This document shows positions 24,966 to 33,154 of a DNA stretch of 58,918 nt, one piece after another. The stretch is from Candidatus Nitrosopumilus sp. (GTDB taxonomy: Archaea; Thermoproteota; Nitrososphaeria; Nitrososphaerales; Nitrosopumilaceae), in assembly GCA_029250275.1 (NCBI GenBank), contig JAPFBP010000003.1, forward strand, positions 1-58,918. Reading direction: 5' to 3'. A model generated the notes under the pieces. The model worked only from the letters and a program-made list of their open reading frames with translations, ran no database searches and was not told where the DNA came from. Numbering within the stretch: the first letter of the stretch is position 1; each line of letters begins with the position of its first letter. Made by a program: the position numbers and the translations under genes.

Positions 24966-25721
24966 ATGGATGAGATAAATAAAAAATTACTTGAAAATAT
25001 TAAAAATTCTATTTCTGAAACTGTTAAAGAAAAAAAAATTGGAGTTGCTTTTTCTGGTGGTGTTGATAGTACATTAATTTCAAAAATTTGCACAGACATG
25101 AATTATGATATTACACTATTGACGATTGGATTTCCTGAATCTCATGATATTTTATTTGCAAAAGAAGTTAATGAATATCTAAAGTATCCACACAATGTTC
25201 TAGAAATTGATTCAGACACATTTCCTGCACTTTCTTTAAAAATTAACCAAATAATAAAAATTGACAATCTATCTTGGAATGAAAATTGCATTGCATTTTA
25301 CTATGTTTCTAAACTTGCAAACAGTTTAGGTCTTGATACGGTGATTACTGCAAATGGGGTAGATGAATTGTTTTGTGGTTACAATGCATATAGAGAAGCA
25401 TTTTCTGGAGGCGAATCTCAAATTAATGAAGTAATGCTTGGTAAATTAGATAACGAACTAAAAATGATGAAGGCTGTAAATTTAGTTACATCTGAATTCA
25501 AAGTAAATGTACTTCAACCACTACTCTCGCCGAAATTTATTGAATATGCAAAAACTGTCCCTATATCTGAAAAAATTCATGACTCTGAAGACTTGTATCG
25601 TAAGCACATTATACGAAAATTAGCTAGCGAGATTAATGTCCCAGAGATTTCTTGTACAAAACGAAAGAAAGCACTACAGTATGGTTCTAAAATTCACAAA
25701 GCATTACTAAAAACTAGATAA
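24966..25721 (+). CDS. Asparagine synthase-like ATP-pyrophosphatase
   Basis: The 251-aa product is a stand-alone synthetase domain of the asparagine synthase family. The PP-loop SGGVDST is at residues 30-36, and NGVDELFCGYNAY lies near residue 130. There is no N-terminal glutaminase domain, so it would need free ammonia or a partner, which suits an ammonia-oxidising cell. The substrate cannot be fixed from sequence; other archaeal members of this superfamily adenylate different carboxylates or amides. Its 3' end overlaps the convergent purB by 8 bp. Confidence 0.85.
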   Translation: MDEINKKLLENIKNSISETVKEKKIGVAFSGGVDSTLISKICTDMNYDITLLTIGFPESHDILFAKEVNEYLKYPHNVLEIDSDTFPALSLKINQIIKIDNLSWNENCIAFYYVSKLANSLGLDTVITANGVDELFCGYNAYREAFSGGESQINEVMLGKLDNELKMMKAVNLVTSEFKVNVLQPLLSPKFIEYAKTVPISEKIHDSEDLYRKHIIRKLASEINVPEISCTKRKKALQYGSKIHKALLKTR

Positions 25722-27075
25722 ATTTTTTAATTGTATTCTGAACTGTTTTTTCTACATTTTTTATGATTATTGGTGATGCACCCAGGTGTTTCTCTGGTAA
25801 AAATATCGAATCAATTTCTTTATTAGTTAATTTTGAAGTAAATGCTTTATCGTTTTTGATTGCATCTATGTAGTACATTCCTTTATCATTTGCCTCAAAT
25901 GCTACTCTTTGAACATCTTTGTATGCTACAAATCTTGGTATACCTTTTTTGATCAGTGCTTCCAAAACAAACTCTGCAAAGATTTGCCCCTTTGTAATGT
26001 ATAGATTGTCTACAATTTTTTTCTCATTTACAATCAAGTTTGAAATGATTCTAGTCATAGTTTCAAGCATTTCATCAACTAGAATTGAAACTGTTGGAAG
26101 AATAAATCGTTCATTTGCTGAATTTGAAAGATCTCGTTCATGCCATAATGGAATATTTTCAAACGCAACTGCAACTTGACTTCTTACTAATTTAGATAAT
26201 GATGATACTCGTTCACTCTTTATTGGATTTCTTTTTACAGGAACTGCACTACTTCCCATCTGTCCTTTCTTAAATTGCTCTGCAACTTCTCCTATCTCTG
26301 TTCTTTGTAAATTTCTAATCTCTATTGCAATTTTTTCTAAAGTTGCACCAATTAATGCTAATTCAAACACATATTCAGCATATCTTTCTCTAGGAACAAC
26401 TTGTGTTGTAACTTCTGCCGGAAATAATTTTAATCGCTTTGCAGCTCTTTTTTGCACTTCAAGTGATTTTGCACCCATTAGTGAACCTGTACCTACAACA
26501 CCTAGTGTCTTGCAAATCAAAATTCTTTTCTTTATCTCTTCAATTCGCTCTACATGCTTTGCCATCTCTGCAGCCCAATTTGCAAACTTTAATCCAAATG
26601 AAATGATACTTGCATGCTGACCATGCGTTCTACCAACTGCTGGAATCTTTGAATATTTTACTGCTTTTTTTGCAAGTATTGATGCCATCTCTGCGACTTT
26701 TGGCTCAATAATTTGCAATGCATCTCTCATTTGCATTGAATTGCTAGTATCAACTAAATCATTACTTGTTAATCCATAATGTATCCAAGGTTTGGCGTTT
26801 TTACTACATTTCTCACTTAGTGATTCTACAAGAGCTGCAGTATCGTGATCACTTTTTGCTTCTAACTGCTTGATTCTCTTTGCAGTTATTTTTCCAGACA
26901 TTGCCACTCTGTAAATTTCTTTACCTATGCTTTTTGAGATCATTCCTATTTCACTTTGAGAAATGGCAGCAACTCCCTCAATCTCTAATTGATAGTCTAT
27001 TTTCTTTTGCTCACTGAAAATATCCATCATTTCTTTTGTGCCGTAACGACCATTATCAATAGGTAAAATTGCCAA
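25714..27075 (-). CDS. purB: Adenylosuccinate lyase
   Basis: PurB removes fumarate from SAICAR and adenylosuccinate in purine synthesis. The 453-aa product has YGLTSNDLVDTSNS, VGRTHGQHASIISFG and the fumarase/lyase signature GSSAVPVKRNPIKSE (about residues 270-285). The start is TTG 27075 (MAILPIDNGRYG). The partner enzyme PurA is at 45533-46534. It overlaps the convergent asparagine synthase-like gene. Confidence 0.95.
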   Translation of the reverse strand: MAILPIDNGRYGTKEMMDIFSEQKKIDYQLEIEGVAAISQSEIGMISKSIGKEIYRVAMSGKITAKRIKQLEAKSDHDTAALVESLSEKCSKNAKPWIHYGLTSNDLVDTSNSMQMRDALQIIEPKVAEMASILAKKAVKYSKIPAVGRTHGQHASIISFGLKFANWAAEMAKHVERIEEIKKRILICKTLGVVGTGSLMGAKSLEVQKRAAKRLKLFPAEVTTQVVPRERYAEYVFELALIGATLEKIAIEIRNLQRTEIGEVAEQFKKGQMGSSAVPVKRNPIKSERVSSLSKLVRSQVAVAFENIPLWHERDLSNSANERFILPTVSILVDEMLETMTRIISNLIVNEKKIVDNLYITKGQIFAEFVLEALIKKGIPRFVAYKDVQRVAFEANDKGMYYIDAIKNDKAFTSKLTNKEIDSIFLPEKHLGASPIIIKNVEKTVQNTIKKFI

Positions 27076-27240
27076 TGTTTCTGTTCGTTAGGCATCGAAA
27101 ATAAATCTACTTATGAAATCGAATCTCTAACACGTTTAAGTTCATTATTCTTAAAATACCAAAAATTGTGTATTCTATGTGTAATTATTTTGCATACTCT
27201 AGTCTATATTCATAATTTTACAAAAAATACTAGTAATAAA

Positions 27241-27348
27241 ATGCTGAATAATCAGATCTTAATACATTTAGGAATAATTAATCCAATAGATAATTTTGAA
27301 TGTATTGAAGAATGTATTGAAGAATGTATTGAAGAATGTGATTGCTAA
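27241..27348 (+). CDS. Small cysteine-rich protein with CIEE repeats (35 aa)
   Basis: The frame begins MLNNQILIHLG and ends ECIEECIEECIEECDC. The tail comes from a 12-bp unit (TGTATTGAAGAA) present three times. Five Cys within 14 residues, each but the last followed by acidic residues, could bind metal ions or form disulfides. A longer reading from 27166 exists but has a less plausible hydrophobic start. It may be a microprotein or chance reading of a small repeat. Confidence 0.35.
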   Translation: MLNNQILIHLGIINPIDNFECIEECIEECIEECDC

Positions 27349-27369
27349 TTAGATTCTGACTCTATTGTT

Positions 27370-27630
27370 TTATCTACGTGTCATTTTACGACCTAAAAAT
27401 GCAACAATCCAACCAATTCCAATTAATACAGTACCAAACAGGATGTTCCACTCATAATATTTTACATACTCTTCTTCAAATCTAGGATCTTCTAAAAATT
27501 GTTCTTGTGGAATGTCAGTAAGGAATAATGCCCACAATGAAAATCCGACAAACAACACACCTAACGCAAAAAATGCAATCATGATGTATTTTGGAGCTCC
27601 ACTAATCATACTCACAACTACGAATTTCAC
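27370..27630 (-). CDS. Small two-helix membrane protein
   Basis: The product is 86 aa, or 79 aa from the internal ATG at 27609. Two hydrophobic helices (roughly 15-37 and 61-80) flank an acidic loop (EQFLEDPRFEEEYVKYYEW). The C-terminus is basic (GRKMTRR). No family is recognised. Two other small genes follow upstream on the same strand. Confidence 0.6.
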   Translation of the reverse strand: MKFVVVSMISGAPKYIMIAFFALGVLFVGFSLWALFLTDIPQEQFLEDPRFEEEYVKYYEWNILFGTVLIGIGWIVAFLGRKMTRR

Positions 27631-27693
27631 TATATTGAGTGTACACCATTAAATTCTAAACTAAAATTTATTCTAGTTTCTACTTACAGAAAA

Positions 27694-27804
27694 TTAATCT
27701 ACTCTATCTCTTAATTGATGACAATCACAAAGACAACCTTTTTGACATTTCATTCTTTTACAGTCTGAGCATACATTTTTTTCCCAGTAGGGTGCTGTGT
27801 TCAT
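27694..27804 (-). CDS. Cysteine-rich small protein (36 aa)
   Basis: The frame MNTAPYWEKNVCSDCKRMKC continues QKGCLCDCHQLRD. Six Cys and one His in 18 residues suggest a compact zinc- or iron-binding knuckle. The ATG is 2 bp after the stop of the upstream membrane gene at 27806, so it probably belongs to that transcript. Such short metal-binding proteins are typical of this lineage; the role is unknown. Confidence 0.55.
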   Translation of the reverse strand: MNTAPYWEKNVCSDCKRMKCQKGCLCDCHQLRDRVD

Positions 27805-27805
27805 G

Positions 27806-28027
27806 TTAGTATTTTTGAGTTACTTTGAAAGTTCCTTTTTTTACTTGAAGAATAATTTTGATCAAATACAATGACCAAATTATCATTAAGATGTAATACA
27901 AAATGCTCACATCTGGTTCTTCTGGAATAACTTTTGGTTCTACCTCTACAGGTTGATCAAATGGTGGCATGTACACCAATCCAAGAAAAATAGGTATTGC
28001 TACTAGGATGATTATTGGTACTACCAT
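27806..28027 (-). CDS. Small two-helix membrane protein
   Basis: The product is 73 aa. The first helix is at residues 2-19 (VVPIIILVAIPIFLGLVY), then a Pro/Glu-rich loop (PVEVEPKVIPEEPD), a second helix (about 43-62) and a basic tail. No catalytic residue is evident. It is 8 bp downstream of the CBS-domain gene on the same strand and probably shares its transcript. Confidence 0.65.
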   Translation of the reverse strand: MVVPIIILVAIPIFLGLVYMPPFDQPVEVEPKVIPEEPDVSILYYILMIIWSLYLIKIILQVKKGTFKVTQKY

Positions 28028-28035
28028 GATATTTT

Positions 28036-28497
28036 CTAATTGTATGGGCTGTAATTAGCGTAAATTTTTGCTACTGAATGAAAATACATGTCTCTCATGT
28101 CTTCTTCAACACAAACAGCCAATAAATTAACAATATCAGTAGATGTGATAATTCCAACCATCTTTCCATCATCAATTACTGGTAGTTTTCTTATTTTTCT
28201 GTCATGCATTAATTCTGCAGCAGTTCTTATCGTTTCATCTGAATTTATTGAAAATAGTGGTGATGACATTATTTGTTTGATATGTGTAGTGATTTGATAT
28301 GCGTGAGCTGCAATTTTTATTGCAAAGTCTCTATCTGTAACAATTCCTATAGGTGTATTATCTTCCATGACTATGACGGCTCCAACTTTAGCATCTTCCA
28401 TCATTTTTGCAGTTTCATTTACTGTTAATGTTGCATCTACAGAAATTACTGATTTTGTCATTACATCTGAAATAGTCATTGTTTTAGCATCTGTCAT
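28036..28497 (-). CDS. CBS-domain pair protein
   Basis: The 153-aa product is a stand-alone Bateman module with two CBS domains (about 5-65 and 75-140). The first contains VGAVIVMEDNTPIGIVTDRD and the second IRKLPVIDDGKMVGIITSTD. These modules bind adenine nucleotides and tune partner proteins to energy state. The partner is unknown. It diverges from the universal stress protein gene, another nucleotide-sensing family, across 116 bp. Confidence 0.9.
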   Translation of the reverse strand: MTDAKTMTISDVMTKSVISVDATLTVNETAKMMEDAKVGAVIVMEDNTPIGIVTDRDFAIKIAAHAYQITTHIKQIMSSPLFSINSDETIRTAAELMHDRKIRKLPVIDDGKMVGIITSTDIVNLLAVCVEEDMRDMYFHSVAKIYANYSPYN

Positions 28498-28613
28498 TTT
28501 ACAAGTTTACTTTGTCTAATTCCTTATTTTACAGTCTTCTCGAATATCAAAGATGAAAATCATCTTAGGTAATCTGAATAGTCTTTTAAATTAAAAATTG
28601 ACCTTTTCCTGTC

Positions 28614-29039
28614 ATGACACTTCAAATAAAAAAAATTCTTGTTCCTTTAGATGGTTCTTCTAATTCTTTTCGAGGATTAGATGTTGCAATTCACATGGCA
28701 CGAGAATCACATGCAACTATCACTGGACTTTATGTGGCAGGAATTGTTAAACCTAGAACTAGTGATCCAATAACTCCATTAGAGAAAATTTTATTGGATC
28801 ATGCTCAAAAAATTATGAAAAAAGCTAAACTAAATGCAGCCAAAAAAGGAATTTTATTTTTTGATAGAGTGTCATACGGTGATGATAGAAAAATAATTGT
28901 TGAGGTTGCTGAAAAGCAAAATTTTGATTTGATTGTAATTGGTTCAAGAGGAATGGGCGCTGTAAAAGAACTTTTCTTGGGAAGTACGTCAAACTATGTA
29001 CTTCATAAATCTAAAAAGCCTGTATTGGTAGTAAAATAA
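28614..29039 (+). CDS. Universal stress protein (UspA family)
   Basis: The 141-aa product has a single Usp domain. KKILVPLDGSSNSFRGL forms the first strand and loop. GSRGMGAVKELFLGSTSNYV carries the G-x2-G-x9-G-S/T pattern of ATP-binding members. The ATG 28614 is clear. A coding frame without a normal start codon begins 5 bp after its stop. Confidence 0.92.
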   Translation: MTLQIKKILVPLDGSSNSFRGLDVAIHMARESHATITGLYVAGIVKPRTSDPITPLEKILLDHAQKIMKKAKLNAAKKGILFFDRVSYGDDRKIIVEVAEKQNFDLIVIGSRGMGAVKELFLGSTSNYVLHKSKKPVLVVK

Positions 29040-29043
29040 AACG

Positions 29044-29349
29044 ATTGAATTAGACGCAAAATCACTAGAGTATTTACAAAAATTACTTGAAAAAACTCAA
29101 GAATCTTTTAATGGGTTATTTTCTCGATGGAATGAACTGCAACCCCGAAGAGAATTTGACGTAAAAATATCTGAGGACTTTCATCTTGGATTTATTTTTG
29201 GAAAATTAGAAGATTATTTTGTAGCATGGTTTTATTTTGAATATGGAAGATCCATAACAGATCATGAGTATAGAAAATTTTGGATAAAATGTCGTGAACT
29301 TGTCAGATCATTACATGAAAAATATAATGTATTTTATTTTCGAGAATAA
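29044..29349 (+). CDS. Conserved-looking protein lacking an ATG/GTG/TTG start (possible ATT start)
   Basis: A clean 101-codon frame directly follows the UspA gene. It reads ELDAKSLEYLQKLLEKTQES, later WFYFEYGRSITDHEY and FWIKCRELVRSLHEKYN. Composition is protein-like with a stop at 29347-29349. The frame is closed upstream by TAA at 29032, and no ATG, GTG or TTG occurs at its start. ATT 29044 gives the best reading. The gene either uses a rare start codon coupled to the UspA stop 5 nt before, or has lost its start. No function is recognised. Confidence 0.55.
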   Translation: MELDAKSLEYLQKLLEKTQESFNGLFSRWNELQPRREFDVKISEDFHLGFIFGKLEDYFVAWFYFEYGRSITDHEYRKFWIKCRELVRSLHEKYNVFYFRE

Positions 29350-29537
29350 TTTTTTTAATTTAGCTTTGAAATATTGGTCATTAAACAATATTATGTGCTG
29401 ACCTTGCAATATTCATTGTTTTTATGACAGAAAAATGTATAAACGCACTATGATACGTTAGAATTAGTTTGTGACACACCCAATTACACAAATTAATTAA
29501 AAATTAATGTACTAAAATCTAGATATGTTACAAGTAT

Positions 29538-29729
29538 CTAGCTTCTAGTTCTTTTCTTAACGGCTGCAATCTTTTTTGATGATCTTATTTCTTTTGCCTT
29601 TGCACTTGCTTTACCTTCAGTTTTTATGCTTTTTCCACTTCTTCTAGCTGCACGAGAAGTCGCTACCCTTATTTTTTATTCTTCTTTTTGTTTTTCTATT
29701 TCTTTATCTGTTAACTTTTTTCTTATCAC
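29538..29729 (-). pseudogene. Small basic protein gene with in-frame stop
   Basis: From GTG 29729 the frame reads MIRKKLTDKEIEKQKEE, then TAA at 29676-29678, then continues in the same frame as KIRVATSRAARRSGKSIKTE and further Lys/Ala/Arg-rich sequence ending KKRTRS at 29538. The downstream part looks like a histone-tail-like or nucleic-acid-binding protein. A single TAA disrupts it. It may be decayed, or the downstream part may be expressed from another start. Confidence 0.45.
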
Positions 29730-29790
29730 GGATAATCAAATTATTTTATCCTAGATAAATTAGATGATTGATCTCACTTTTAATTTTTCT

Positions 29791-29943
29791 TTACCAAAAC
29801 TCTCTTTCTATAATTCCAGTATTTTGTAATATACACTCTAAATCTTTGAAATAACCTTGTTTGAAATTTTTTCCATCAATTGCCCAATCTAGGTTTCCTC
29901 GCAATTCTGCAAGTAATTGATTTATTTTTTCTGTTATTATTAC
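29791..29943 (-). pseudogene. Short coding remnant without a start codon
   Basis: A 50-codon minus-strand frame reads KINQLLAELRGNLDWAIDGK and ends NTGIIEREFW before TAA (29791-29793). It looks protein-like, with amphipathic helices, but has no ATG, GTG or TTG at a sensible place; the frame opens a few codons upstream after a stop. It is probably a remnant of a gene on the same strand as the decayed basic-protein gene. Confidence 0.35.
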
Positions 29944-30043
29944 TTTATTTAGTATATTTTTTATGAAATTTTATTTAATTTAAAATTATTTTTACAATTC
30001 TTCTGATGATTTAAATTGGATTGAAAGAAATCTTTACAGATAC

Positions 30044-31492
30044 ATGTCTTCTACAGTCCCAAGAAAAATTGGAGAAAATCAATATCAAATTGATGCTGAT
30101 TCCAATCTTGGAATGAGGGTTCCTGTGAGGATTTATGCTGATGAGCCATTAATGCAAAAAATGTTATCTGATAGAACCATTATGCAGGCACGAAATGTTG
30201 CTTGTATTCCTGGCATAGTGGGACATAGTGTTGTTTTACCAGATGGACATGAGGGTTATGGTTTTCCTGTTGGTGGAGTTGCAGCTATGGATGCTGAAGA
30301 AGGAATGATTAGTCCAGGTGGTGTAGGTTATGATATTAATTGTGGAGTAAGATTACTTCGTTCAAATTTAACAGAAGATATAGTTCGTTCAAAACTAAAA
30401 GAATTAGTTACAGATCTTTTTAGTTCTATTCCATCTGGTGTGGGTTCTAAAGGTGCAATCAAACTTAGTCCTTCAGAACTTGATGAAGTTTTGGTAAGGG
30501 GTGTTAATTGGGCAATTGATCATGGTTATGGTTCATCAGATGATGCAGATGTTTGTGAAGAAAATGGCCAAATTCAAAATGCAGATCCTGACAAAGTATC
30601 TGACAAAGCAAGAAAAAGAGGTGCACCACAACTTGGAAGTTTAGGTTCTGGAAATCATTTTCTTGAAGTACAGAAAGTTTCAGAAATTCATGATGAAGAA
30701 GCAGCAAAGAGAATGGGAATTGAAGAAGGAACAATTACAGTTTTAATTCATTGTGGTTCTAGAGGATTTGGGCATCAAGTATGTAGTGATTATCTTAGAG
30801 TATCAGAACAAGCAATGGAAAAATATGATATCCATTTACCTGATAGAGAACTTGCATGTGTTCCAAATAGTTCTGAAGAAGGAGAATCTTACAGAAAAGC
30901 TATGTTTTCTGCATTAAATTTTGCATGGAGTAATAGACAAATGCTAACCCATTGGACACGTAATTCATTTCAACGTGTGTTCAATCAATCCGAATCTGAT
31001 CTTGATATGAAATTAGTTTATGATGTTGCTCACAATATTGCTAAAGTAGAAAAACACAAAGTTGATGGAAGAGATCGTAATTTGGTTGTTCATAGAAAAG
31101 GTGCAACAAGAGCATTTCCTGCAAATCGTGATGAAATACCATTAAAATATCGAGATTTAGGACAACCTGTTTTAGTTCCAGGTTCAATGGGTACTTCAAG
31201 TTGGATTTTACTTGGACAACAAAATTCTATGAATTTGAGTTTTGGTTCTACTGCACATGGTGCAGGAAGAACAATGTCAAGATCCAAGGCTAGAAGAAAT
31301 TTTACTGAAGATTATGTAAAAAAATCTCTTAATGACAAGGGCATATTTATCAAAGCATTAACCAGAGATGGGATAGTGGAAGAAACCCCTGAAGCATACA
31401 AAGATGTTGATGCTGTAGTAAATGTCTCTCATAATTTGGGAATAGCCACAAAAGTTGCAAAACTAGTACCTATTGGTGTGATAAAAGGTTGA
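30044..31492 (+). CDS. rtcB: RNA-splicing ligase RtcB
   Basis: RtcB joins RNA 2',3'-cyclic phosphate to 5'-OH ends using GTP and Mn2+, and seals tRNA exons after intron removal in archaea. The 482-aa product has VVLPDGHEGYGFPVGGVAA, GGVGYDINCGVRL (with the metal-binding Cys), GSLGSGNHFLEVQ, HCGSRGFGHQ and the C-terminal SMGTSSWIL and HGAGRTMSR. The His in HGAGR is the guanylylated residue. No intein is present. The ATG follows an ATTTAAATT TATA-like box. It overlaps the next gene by 4 bp (TTGA). Confidence 0.97.
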   Translation: MSSTVPRKIGENQYQIDADSNLGMRVPVRIYADEPLMQKMLSDRTIMQARNVACIPGIVGHSVVLPDGHEGYGFPVGGVAAMDAEEGMISPGGVGYDINCGVRLLRSNLTEDIVRSKLKELVTDLFSSIPSGVGSKGAIKLSPSELDEVLVRGVNWAIDHGYGSSDDADVCEENGQIQNADPDKVSDKARKRGAPQLGSLGSGNHFLEVQKVSEIHDEEAAKRMGIEEGTITVLIHCGSRGFGHQVCSDYLRVSEQAMEKYDIHLPDRELACVPNSSEEGESYRKAMFSALNFAWSNRQMLTHWTRNSFQRVFNQSESDLDMKLVYDVAHNIAKVEKHKVDGRDRNLVVHRKGATRAFPANRDEIPLKYRDLGQPVLVPGSMGTSSWILLGQQNSMNLSFGSTAHGAGRTMSRSKARRNFTEDYVKKSLNDKGIFIKALTRDGIVEETPEAYKDVDAVVNVSHNLGIATKVAKLVPIGVIKG

Positions 31493-31899
31493 GCGAAGAA
31501 GATTCTGAACTTGAAAGATTAAAGGCAAAACGACTAGCTGAAATGCAGAAAAATATTTCTATAAAACGAAATATTGAATCTGCTGCGGAAACTACAAAAG
31601 AAACAATTTCTGAAAAACCACGAGATTCTCTTATCAAAATACTTGGATTTAGAGGACTAGAAGTTTTAGAAAATGCTGAATCACAATTTCCTAATGAAAC
31701 CAAAATGATTGTAGAAAAATTATCTGAATTAATTAAAACTGGTGAAATTAATGAAAGTCTTGATGGAGGAAAATTATTGGCATTATTTAGATCAGTTGGA
31801 TTGAATGTCAGAATGGCAACAAAAATTAATGTTGAACAAGATGGAAAATTTGTATCTCTAAGTGATAAACTTAGTAATCAAACATCAGGCGATGAGTAA
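31489..31899 (+). CDS. PDCD5/TFAR19-like DNA-binding protein
   Basis: The product is 136 aa. The N-terminus (EDSELERLKAKRLAEMQKN) matches the charged helix that opens PDCD5 proteins, and the C-terminal half (KMIVEKLSELIKTGEINESL, then a basic tail) fits the three-helix core. Archaeal PDCD5 homologues bind DNA or interact with translation and chaperone factors; the exact role is unsettled. It is longer than usual, with an insert rich in Glu/Lys at about 25-55. The TTG start overlaps the rtcB stop codon, so the two are coupled. Confidence 0.75.
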   Translation: MSEEDSELERLKAKRLAEMQKNISIKRNIESAAETTKETISEKPRDSLIKILGFRGLEVLENAESQFPNETKMIVEKLSELIKTGEINESLDGGKLLALFRSVGLNVRMATKINVEQDGKFVSLSDKLSNQTSGDE

Positions 31900-32210
31900 T
31901 GGACGTTGTTTTAGAAATAGGAACAAAAAATTATTTAGATGATTTGTTAACAATTAAAAAAGCATTATCACATATGGAAAGTCTTGTAGATGGTTATAAT
32001 GGATATGTGTTAAGTGAACCATTATCAAAGTTTGGATGGACATTTTTCAAACTATCTTTTAAATCAAATTTACAAAATGGAATAGAAGAAAAATTTTCTG
32101 ATATGATTATGAAATACCATGCAAATGATCAATATGGAAAATTTGCAAAATTTATGACAGATTATTTTATTTCTAAAGGTTGTGACATTAAAATAAAAAT
32201 ATCTAACTAG
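31899..32210 (+). CDS. Small conserved protein of the rtcB transcript
   Basis: The 103-aa product begins [20 protein letters not shown] and is alpha/beta in nature. Its ATG shares one base with the stop of the PDCD5-like gene, so three genes (rtcB, PDCD5-like, this one) form a tight transcript. No metal or catalytic motif is seen. Its 3' end overlaps the convergent uS11 gene by 4 bp. No family is recognised. Confidence 0.7.
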   Translation: MDVVLEIGTKNYLDDLLTIKKALSHMESLVDGYNGYVLSEPLSKFGWTFFKLSFKSNLQNGIEEKFSDMIMKYHANDQYGKFAKFMTDYFISKGCDIKIKISN

Positions 32211-32713
32211 ACTCTTCTTCCTCTTTTTCCACCTTTCTTTCTGGTGGTATCATGAGGAATTGGTGTTACATCATCAATTCGTCCAATTCTAAATCCGCCT
32301 CTTGCCAAGGCTCTAATTGCAGCTTGTGCACCTGGGCCCGGAACTCTGGAACCAGTTCCACCAACAGCTCTAACTCTGATATGAAATCCTGTAAATCCTT
32401 TGGTTCTTGTAACCTCTACAACCGCATTTGCAGCTTTCATTGCAGCAAATGGTGATGACTCGTATCTGTCAGCATTAACATGTACACCACCAGAACTGAT
32501 GGATACTGTTTCTGCACCTGTAAGGTCGGTCATGTGAATAATTGTATTATTATAACTACTGTAAATATGAGCAATTCCCCATTTTTCAGGGCCTTCTTTT
32601 TTTGTCTCTGGTTGATTCTTTGATTTTACTTCTACTGCTTCCTCAGATTTTACTTCCTCAACTACATCTTCAGTCTTTTTAACTACTACAGTCTCAACTT
32701 CAAGTTCTGACAA
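32207..32713 (-). CDS. rps11: Small ribosomal subunit protein uS11 with acidic N-terminal extension
   Basis: uS11 sits on the platform of the 30S subunit and contacts 16S rRNA near the mRNA exit. The core (about 44-168) begins [20 protein letters not shown] and ends [13 protein letters not shown], the usual basic tail. The first ~43 residues are an added, very acidic stretch ([15 protein letters not shown]) not found in most archaeal uS11. The start is TTG 32713, about 25 bp after a TTTTAAA box on the minus strand. It stands outside a ribosomal protein cluster. Confidence 0.95.
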   Translation of the reverse strand: MSELEVETVVVKKTEDVVEEVKSEEAVEVKSKNQPETKKEGPEKWGIAHIYSSYNNTIIHMTDLTGAETVSISSGGVHVNADRYESSPFAAMKAANAVVEVTRTKGFTGFHIRVRAVGGTGSRVPGPGAQAAIRALARGGFRIGRIDDVTPIPHDTTRKKGGKRGRRV

Positions 32714-32830
32714 TGTCTAATCAGACCTTAAAGGGTTTAAAATACATTGATTTTCTAATCTTGCCTTATTTTTGGCATTTAGCTGTACATTAATGACTAT
32801 TCATATACCATTTCAATCTGTTTCCATTAA

Positions 32831-33151
32831 ATGGCATCTATCCTGTTCTTGGCAATTGGAATTGTAGTTGCAACTACTTTAATGGCTTCAGTGACAATTC
32901 ATTTTTTGACACCGATCACCGATTCCGGTTTATCACCTCAAGAAAAAAACTGTCAACAAATAGCTAATGAGGGGTATAGAATTCATACAATTTACCCTGA
33001 TTCATATCCTGATGAACTTCCTGATGATGATTTTAAACGCTTGATGCACCTAGATGAATTGTGGATTACAGAATGTGTTAACGTTTTACCTACAGAATCT
33101 GTTTTTAGCATTATAAATAATGTTGAAAGAAATTTCTTTTCTGGTGAGTAG
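32831..33151 (+). CDS. Small membrane-anchored protein, function unknown
   Basis: The product is 106 aa. The N-terminal helix (residues 3-28) acts as a signal anchor. The rest is a small acidic external domain (PDSYPDELPDDDFKRLMHLD) with two Cys (NCQQIAN and TECVNVL) that may form a disulfide. It ends 3 bp before the convergent thiL. No family is recognised. Confidence 0.65.
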   Translation: MASILFLAIGIVVATTLMASVTIHFLTPITDSGLSPQEKNCQQIANEGYRIHTIYPDSYPDELPDDDFKRLMHLDELWITECVNVLPTESVFSIINNVERNFFSGE

Positions 33152-33154
33152 ATA

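Noticed and set aside
29350-29537. Possible small genes or RNA in the gap after the ATT-start frame
   Set aside because: Only very short frames and AT-rich sequence; no stable stem and no protein-like reading.
30044-31492. Intein in RtcB
   Set aside because: The 482-aa length and uninterrupted motifs match intein-free RtcB.
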